A DNA stretch of 64,000 nucleotides from Pseudomonas oryzihabitans (GTDB lineage Bacteria > Pseudomonadota > Gammaproteobacteria > Pseudomonadales > Pseudomonadaceae): NCBI RefSeq assembly GCF_006384975.1, contig NZ_CP021645.1, forward strand, positions 896,001 to 960,000, written 5' to 3'. Below the pieces are notes generated by a model that did no database searches, had not been told where the DNA came from, and worked only from the letters and a program-made list of their open reading frames with translations. Positions within the stretch are counted from its first letter, which is position 1; each line of letters begins with the position of its first letter. Of the stretch, positions 59,846 to 64,000 are shown piece by piece. The position numbers were made by a program, and so were the translations under genes.

Positions 59846-60781
59846 ATGAAGCGACTAGGCGAAGCGAGCACCCAGGCGGAACGGCAGCTGGAGCAGGCGA
59901 TTCTCAGTCATGCGCCCTGGGCTGGCTGTGCGGCCCACTATGCCCCGGTCAGCGGCGGCATCTCCAACACCAATTGGCGAGTACAGATCGAGGGTGCACC
60001 CACGGCGTTCTTCCTGAAGGTGCCGGGGCAGGGCACGGAACTCTTCATCGACCGGCGCACCGCCCACGATGCCAGCCTCAAGGCGGCGGCCACCGGTTAT
60101 GGCGCCCCGGTGGTGGCCTTTCTCGAAGCGCACGGCGTGGAGGTCTTCGAATTCATGGAGGGCTGGCGCGCCTCGTCCAATCGCGACTTTCTCGACCGCG
60201 ACGTTCGCCACCGGGCGTTGCACGCCCTCAAGGCCTTCAACGACCAGCCACTACTGATCCAGACCAAGACCGTCTTCGACATGATCGACGAGCACCAGCG
60301 CCAGGTGCGGGAACTCGGTGGCCAGTGGCCGGACGACCACGCTTGGCTCGACCGCCAGTATCGGCGCGCGATGCAGGCGCTGGAGGCCTCCGGGATCGAT
60401 CTTGCGCCCTGCATGAACGACACCCTGGCCGGCAACTTCATGCTCAACGCCACGGCCGAGGTGCGGCTGGTGGATTTCGAATACGCCTCCAACAACGACC
60501 GCCACTACGAACTGGCGCTCTGGTTCGGCGAGATGTTCTTCGCCCCGGACATGGAGCTGGCACTGGTCGAGGACTACTTCGGCGCGGTGACCACTCAGAC
60601 CCTGGCGCGGGTGTACGTCAACAAGGCCCTGGCCGATCTCAAGTGGTCCACCTGGGCCATGGTGCAGCACGCCGTCTCGCAGCTCGATTTCGACTTCTAC
60701 AAGTATGGCGCGCTCAAGCACAGCCGCGCCCGCAGCGTCATCCACGATTCCCGCTGGGAGACCTGGCTCAGGCAGGTCTGA
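59846..60781 (+). CDS. Choline-kinase/APH-like phosphotransferase 2, altered catalytic loop
   Basis: A 311-residue kinase-like protein, ATG 59846 after AGGAGG. The nucleotide lobe shows YAPVSGGISNTNWRV (Gly-rich loop) and FLKVPGQGTELFIDR with the conserved Lys. The catalytic loop reads CMNDTLAGNFMLN, so the usual first His of HxD is Met while Asp and Asn remain. The metal site is LVDFEYASNNDRHYELA. Close to choline/ethanolamine kinases in the DFEYA...N..YDLA pattern. Immediately follows phosphotransferase 1; the two may form a heterodimer or act in turn. Confidence 0.82.
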   Translation: MKRLGEASTQAERQLEQAILSHAPWAGCAAHYAPVSGGISNTNWRVQIEGAPTAFFLKVPGQGTELFIDRRTAHDASLKAAATGYGAPVVAFLEAHGVEVFEFMEGWRASSNRDFLDRDVRHRALHALKAFNDQPLLIQTKTVFDMIDEHQRQVRELGGQWPDDHAWLDRQYRRAMQALEASGIDLAPCMNDTLAGNFMLNATAEVRLVDFEYASNNDRHYELALWFGEMFFAPDMELALVEDYFGAVTTQTLARVYVNKALADLKWSTWAMVQHAVSQLDFDFYKYGALKHSRARSVIHDSRWETWLRQV

Positions 60782-60936
60782 CGGATCCCCGAGCCACCTC
60801 GCAGAAGGTGGCCGACAACGACAGGAAACACCGGCGTACGCCAGGGGATGAGTTGCTCAGCCTCCTGGAGCGCCCCTCGACTGCCTCGCGAAGCCTCTTT
60901 CGATCAACCGTCGGCCTGCCACAGGAGCCAGCCCTC

Positions 60937-61011
60937 GTGAACAGTCTCTTCTTCTATCGCCACGTCGGCGCAGCGCTGCGTCGCTGCCTGCGCCAGGGGG
61001 TGTCGGCATGA
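60937..61011 (+). CDS. Possible 24-residue leader peptide coupled to the DUF3311 gene
   Basis: GTG 60937 has ACAGGAG about eight bases upstream and encodes MNSLFFYRHVGAALRRCLRQGVSA, split here as one aromatic start and an Arg-rich helix. Its stop overlaps the ATG of the DUF3311 gene (ATGA), the coupling pattern seen elsewhere in this operon. It lies in a 226-bp gap after the second kinase. Small size makes the call uncertain. Confidence 0.35.
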   Translation: MNSLFFYRHVGAALRRCLRQGVSA

Positions 61012-61253
61012 CGTCCGCCAGTCCCTTCTCGCTCAAGACCTGCGCTTTCGGTCTGTATTTCCTCGCCCTGCTGCTGATGGCGGTGTTCCCGCCGTTCTAC
61101 CTCAGCGTGAGCGGCAGCTCCCGGCTGGTGCTGGGCATTCCCTTGCCGATCTTCTACTGGATCCTCATCGCCGTGCTGCTGGGTATCGGCGTGGGGGCGC
61201 TCTATCTGGTCGAATCCGCCAATGGCGACATCCCCGAGGAGACTCAGCCATGA
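61008..61253 (+). CDS. DUF3311 family small membrane protein
   Basis: An 81-residue protein with two transmembrane helices (FGLYFLALLLMAVFPPFYL and PLPIFYWILIAVLLGIGVGA). DUF3311 proteins are encoded directly ahead of sodium:solute symporters and are thought to be accessory subunits. Its stop overlaps the symporter start by four bases, which agrees with that role. Confidence 0.85.
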   Translation: MTSASPFSLKTCAFGLYFLALLLMAVFPPFYLSVSGSSRLVLGIPLPIFYWILIAVLLGIGVGALYLVESANGDIPEETQP

Positions 61254-62788
61254 TCCCTTCCGGTAGCACCTTCGACATGCTCGTCAGCTTCGGCGTCATC
61301 GGCCTGTTCCTCGCCGGGATGATCGCCGTGCTCTATCTCACCAACAAGCAGAGCCACGACTTCGCCGACTATGCCGTCGGCGGTCGCTCCTATGGACCCT
61401 GGTACATCGCCATGTGCTACACCAATTCCTGGTGGCCGGGCGCGACCTTCACGGCGTTCTTCTCGCTATCGGTGGGCGGCGCCCTGGGTTTCTACGGCAT
61501 GGTCTATTCGACTCTCGGGGTGACCGCCATGTACCTCATGGCCAATCGCGCCTGGACCTGGGGCCAGAGATTCAACCTCACCACCCAACCCGACCTGCTG
61601 GGCATGAGATTCAACAGCCCGGCGGTCAAGCGACTCGCCTCCATCATCGGCATCATCTCGGTGTTTCCCTGGGTGGTGATGGGCATCCAGGCGCTGGCCA
61701 TGCTGTTCCAGTTCGCCAGCTTCGGCAGCTGGGGCATCACCGCCTGCCTGACCGCCGGGGTGCTGGTGGTACTGATCCGCCAATACTGGACGGTGAGCAT
61801 GGGCATGCGCGGCCTGATCATGACCGACATGTACCAGGGGCTGATCGCCTACGTGCTGGCCGCCGGGCTGTGTATCTTCTTGCTCGGTGGCAGTCAGAAC
61901 GCCTCCTTCGCCAACCTCGCCGCACTGCCGGCCAAGATGCTGCTGATTCCCGGGGATTCCGGCACCGGCTATGGCGCCTGGTATATGTTCAGCCTGATCT
62001 TCACCGGGGTCATCGGCTCCATGTGCTGGCCCATGAGTTTCCAGCGTATCTACACCGCCAGCGGCGTACGGTCGGTGAAGAAGGGCACGGTCTACACCAT
62101 CCTGCTGGTGGGCGGTTTCTACGGCATCCTGATGCTGTTCGCCGCCGCGGTCAGCCAGGACCCGAACGTGGCGGCTCATCCGCAACAGGGCTGGTTCCTG
62201 GCGCTGTTCGACATCGGCGGCCCCTGGCTGTTGGCCCTGGCCATCGCCATCGTCCTGGCCGCGAGCATCGGCCACGTCGACGGCTGCGTGCAGGTCTGCG
62301 GCGTGCAATTCGCCAACGACCTCGCCACCTGGACCACGCCGCGCACCGACCGCCAGCTCACCGCGCTGGCCAAGGGTGGGATGATCGTCTTCATCGCCGC
62401 CGCCGCGGTGGTGGCCTATCTGACGTTCAACTACTCGCGCCTGCAACTGCTGGCGCAGATCTCCTACCAGGGCATCATCCAACTGGCCGTACCGCTGTTC
62501 TTCGGGATCTTTACCCGCTGGGGTAACAAGCAGGGCGCCATACTCGGCATGCTCACCGGGATCCTCATCGCCATCGTGCTGACCGTTATCTACCCGGACG
62601 ACATCGCCGTGCTCGGCTCGCTCACCAGCGGCATCGTCGGGGTGATCTTCAACGCCCTGGTGTTCGTCGGGTGCGCCCTGGCCATCAAGCCCAGCGAGGC
62701 GGAAAGCCGGCGCGTCGCCGAGCTGTTCGAGCTCGGCGTGGCTTCGCGTTCGGCTGCCAAGGGCGCCGTTGCACCAGCCATGGGCTAG
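61250..62788 (+). CDS. Sodium:solute symporter (SSS family)
   Basis: A 512-residue inner-membrane symporter with about 13 helices. Marks are FADYAVGGRSYGPWYIAMCY at the first cytoplasmic loop, TNSWWPGATFTAFFSLSVGG, MRGLIMTDMYQGLIAYVLA and ASIGHVDGCVQVCGVQFAND in order. It imports an organic solute with Na+. With the amidase, M20 hydrolase and kinases in one operon, it is the likely uptake route for their substrate. Its stop codon overlaps the stop of the convergent allophanate hydrolase gene. Confidence 0.9.
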   Translation: MIPSGSTFDMLVSFGVIGLFLAGMIAVLYLTNKQSHDFADYAVGGRSYGPWYIAMCYTNSWWPGATFTAFFSLSVGGALGFYGMVYSTLGVTAMYLMANRAWTWGQRFNLTTQPDLLGMRFNSPAVKRLASIIGIISVFPWVVMGIQALAMLFQFASFGSWGITACLTAGVLVVLIRQYWTVSMGMRGLIMTDMYQGLIAYVLAAGLCIFLLGGSQNASFANLAALPAKMLLIPGDSGTGYGAWYMFSLIFTGVIGSMCWPMSFQRIYTASGVRSVKKGTVYTILLVGGFYGILMLFAAAVSQDPNVAAHPQQGWFLALFDIGGPWLLALAIAIVLAASIGHVDGCVQVCGVQFANDLATWTTPRTDRQLTALAKGGMIVFIAAAAVVAYLTFNYSRLQLLAQISYQGIIQLAVPLFFGIFTRWGNKQGAILGMLTGILIAIVLTVIYPDDIAVLGSLTSGIVGVIFNALVFVGCALAIKPSEAESRRVAELFELGVASRSAAKGAVAPAMG

Positions 62789-64000
62789 ATAGAGCGCGCC
62801 AGCCAGGCGCGCCAGCCGCCGTAAGCCGTGATGTCCTCGGCCCCCGCCAGGCCATAAGGCTCGCAGATGAAGCCGGTTTCCCAGCTGCCGTCGGCCAACT
62901 CCACCTTGCCCAGGCCGAGCGGGGCGGGGATGCCGGCGAGGAAGCTGCCCAGTTCGCTGCTGGGCAGTTCCCAGACCTCCACCTCGATGGCCGCGCCGTC
63001 CTGCTCGACTCTCACCATGCCGGGCCGCAAGGGCGGTCCGCCAGCCAGGGCGTAAAGGCGATAGCGTGGGGCGCTCTTGGTCAGGGCCAGGCGGCGGGCG
63101 CCACGGGCGAGCAGTTGGCCGTTGAGCGGTAGGCCCTGCAGATGGGCGCCGCAGACCACCAGACGGGTGCGATCATGGCGCGCGGCGCGAGTGGGCAGGC
63201 TGGCGTTCGGCAGATTGCCGCCCACCAGCGGCAGGCCCTGGCTCTCTTGCAGCGCCGCCGCCAGGCTGAGCAGGTACTGGTCGGTGAAGACCCGGCCGAA
63301 CAGCGTCACGCCCCAGGGCAGGCCGTTGCTCATCACCCCGGCGGGTACCGCCACCGCCGCATAGTCCAGCAGGTTCATGAAGTTGGTGTAGTAGCCGAGG
63401 TCGGCGTTGCGCGCCACCGGCTCGGCGGCCAGCTCCGCCAGGGTGACCGGCCGGGGATAGGTGGGGGTGAGCACGCAATCCAGCTCGGCCAGCAGTGCAT
63501 CGCACTGGGCCTTTAGCGCCTGCAGCCGGTAGCCGGCGCGGAAGGCGTCCACCGCCGAGGCACCGGGCGCCTTTTCCAGCACGGCGCGGATCACCGGCAG
63601 CACCGCCTCCGGATCGGCTTCGATCAGGGCTCCGGCCACGCTGTAGCGCTCGGCTACCCAGGGGCCCTCGTAGAGCAGGCGGGCGGCTTCCAGAAAAGGC
63701 GTGAGATCGAGCGGCACGGCTTCACCACCCAGGGCTTCCAGCTGGGCCTTGGCCGCTGCGAACAGCGCGGGGCTTTCCGGGCAACCGAGGAATTCCAGCT
63801 GGGTCGGCACGCCGAAGCGGAAGGGGCGTGGGCGGCCGAAGGCGCTGGCGTCGTTCCATTGCGGATTGGCGCGGCTGTAGGGATCGCGCGGGTCGGGCTG
63901 GGCGCCCAGGGCCAGCAACTCGCTGGCCTCCAAGGCGGTGGCGGTAAAGAAGGTCACGCAGTCGAGGGTCTGGCAGGCCGGTACCACGCCAGCGGTGGAC
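62785..64000 (-). CDS. atzF: Allophanate hydrolase, N-terminus beyond the window
   Basis: The minus-strand frame is open to the right edge of the window. The first visible residues (STAGVVPACQTLDCVTFF) follow the catalytic Ser of the amidase-signature domain, so the Ser-Lys part is outside. The rest of the amidase domain is followed by the C-terminal allophanate hydrolase domain (VVCGAHLQGLPLNGQLL, YRLYALAGGPPLRPGMVR, LGLGKVELADGSWETGFICE). AtzF splits allophanate into ammonia and CO2 and usually works with urea carboxylase or cyanuric-acid-type pathways. A urea carboxylase gene would be expected to the right. Confidence 0.9.
   Translation of the reverse strand, partial: STAGVVPACQTLDCVTFFTATALEASELLALGAQPDPRDPYSRANPQWNDASAFGRPRPFRFGVPTQLEFLGCPESPALFAAAKAQLEALGGEAVPLDLTPFLEAARLLYEGPWVAERYSVAGALIEADPEAVLPVIRAVLEKAPGASAVDAFRAGYRLQALKAQCDALLAELDCVLTPTYPRPVTLAELAAEPVARNADLGYYTNFMNLLDYAAVAVPAGVMSNGLPWGVTLFGRVFTDQYLLSLAAALQESQGLPLVGGNLPNASLPTRAARHDRTRLVVCGAHLQGLPLNGQLLARGARRLALTKSAPRYRLYALAGGPPLRPGMVRVEQDGAAIEVEVWELPSSELGSFLAGIPAPLGLGKVELADGSWETGFICEPYGLAGAEDITAYGGWRAWLARSI

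Overview
The window is about 64 kb of GC-rich bacterial DNA from a Pseudomonas-type gammaproteobacterium. The gene families point to the P. oryzihabitans/P. psychrotolerans neighbourhood, but that is an impression from gene content, not a phylogeny. No rRNA, tRNA, CRISPR array or complete insertion sequence was seen.

Region 1 (1-22,400) is a contact-dependent growth inhibition (CDI) island. It starts inside a giant cdiA gene; the 5' end and the expected cdiB lie to the left of the window. The protein runs through FHA-1 repeats (with 738-bp DNA repeats), an AT-rich variable segment placed where receptor-binding domains sit, FHA-2 repeats, a pretoxin region and a papain/C39-like cysteine-peptidase toxin, followed at once by an immunity gene. 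Downstream is a storehouse of displaced toxin/immunity cassettes: a Tox-PL remnant, a DNA/RNA non-specific endonuclease with a SUKH immunity protein, a DUF6883 toxin with DUF4926 immunity, a possibly ADP-ribosyltransferase-like toxin with a 79-aa partner, orphan immunity genes (one with three frameshifts, one PoNi-like) and a 3.5-kb alternative cdiA C-terminal half with its own immunity gene. Three small cassettes carry the same pretoxin segment as the main cdiA, which provides homology for swapping toxins. A REP-associated transposase remnant marks the right edge.

Region 2 (22,500-32,050) is chromosomal metabolism: a bicupin, an Lrp-type regulator, a HAD-like protein whose nucleophile Asp is replaced by Ser, gabT and gabD (GABA to succinate), a ProQ/FinO protein, a LysR regulator, a three-domain flavin/iron-sulfur oxidoreductase and a glutathione S-transferase.

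Region 3 (32,190-54,880) is a nitrogen-scavenging block for urea, short-chain amides and ureido compounds. A hybrid histidine kinase with an NCS1-transporter-like sensor and a LuxR-type response regulator diverge from urtABCDE. An IclR-controlled peptide-type ABC transporter (dppABCFD-like) is followed by an AMI1-like amidase and an M20 carbamoylase-type hydrolase. Then come fmdA, fmdB, amiE and amiB. The same 16-bp motif (TACGTCA-N2-YGACGTA) lies upstream of both urtA and fmdA, so these two transcription units are probably co-regulated.

Region 4 (54,880-64,000) looks like a second catabolic operon: amidase, DeoR regulator, M20 amidohydrolase, two adjacent choline-kinase-like phosphotransferases, a DUF3311 protein and a sodium:solute symporter, facing an allophanate hydrolase that runs off the right edge. 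The kinases plus a DeoR regulator suggest a phosphorylated intermediate. The substrate is unknown, and this is the best candidate here for an undescribed pathway.
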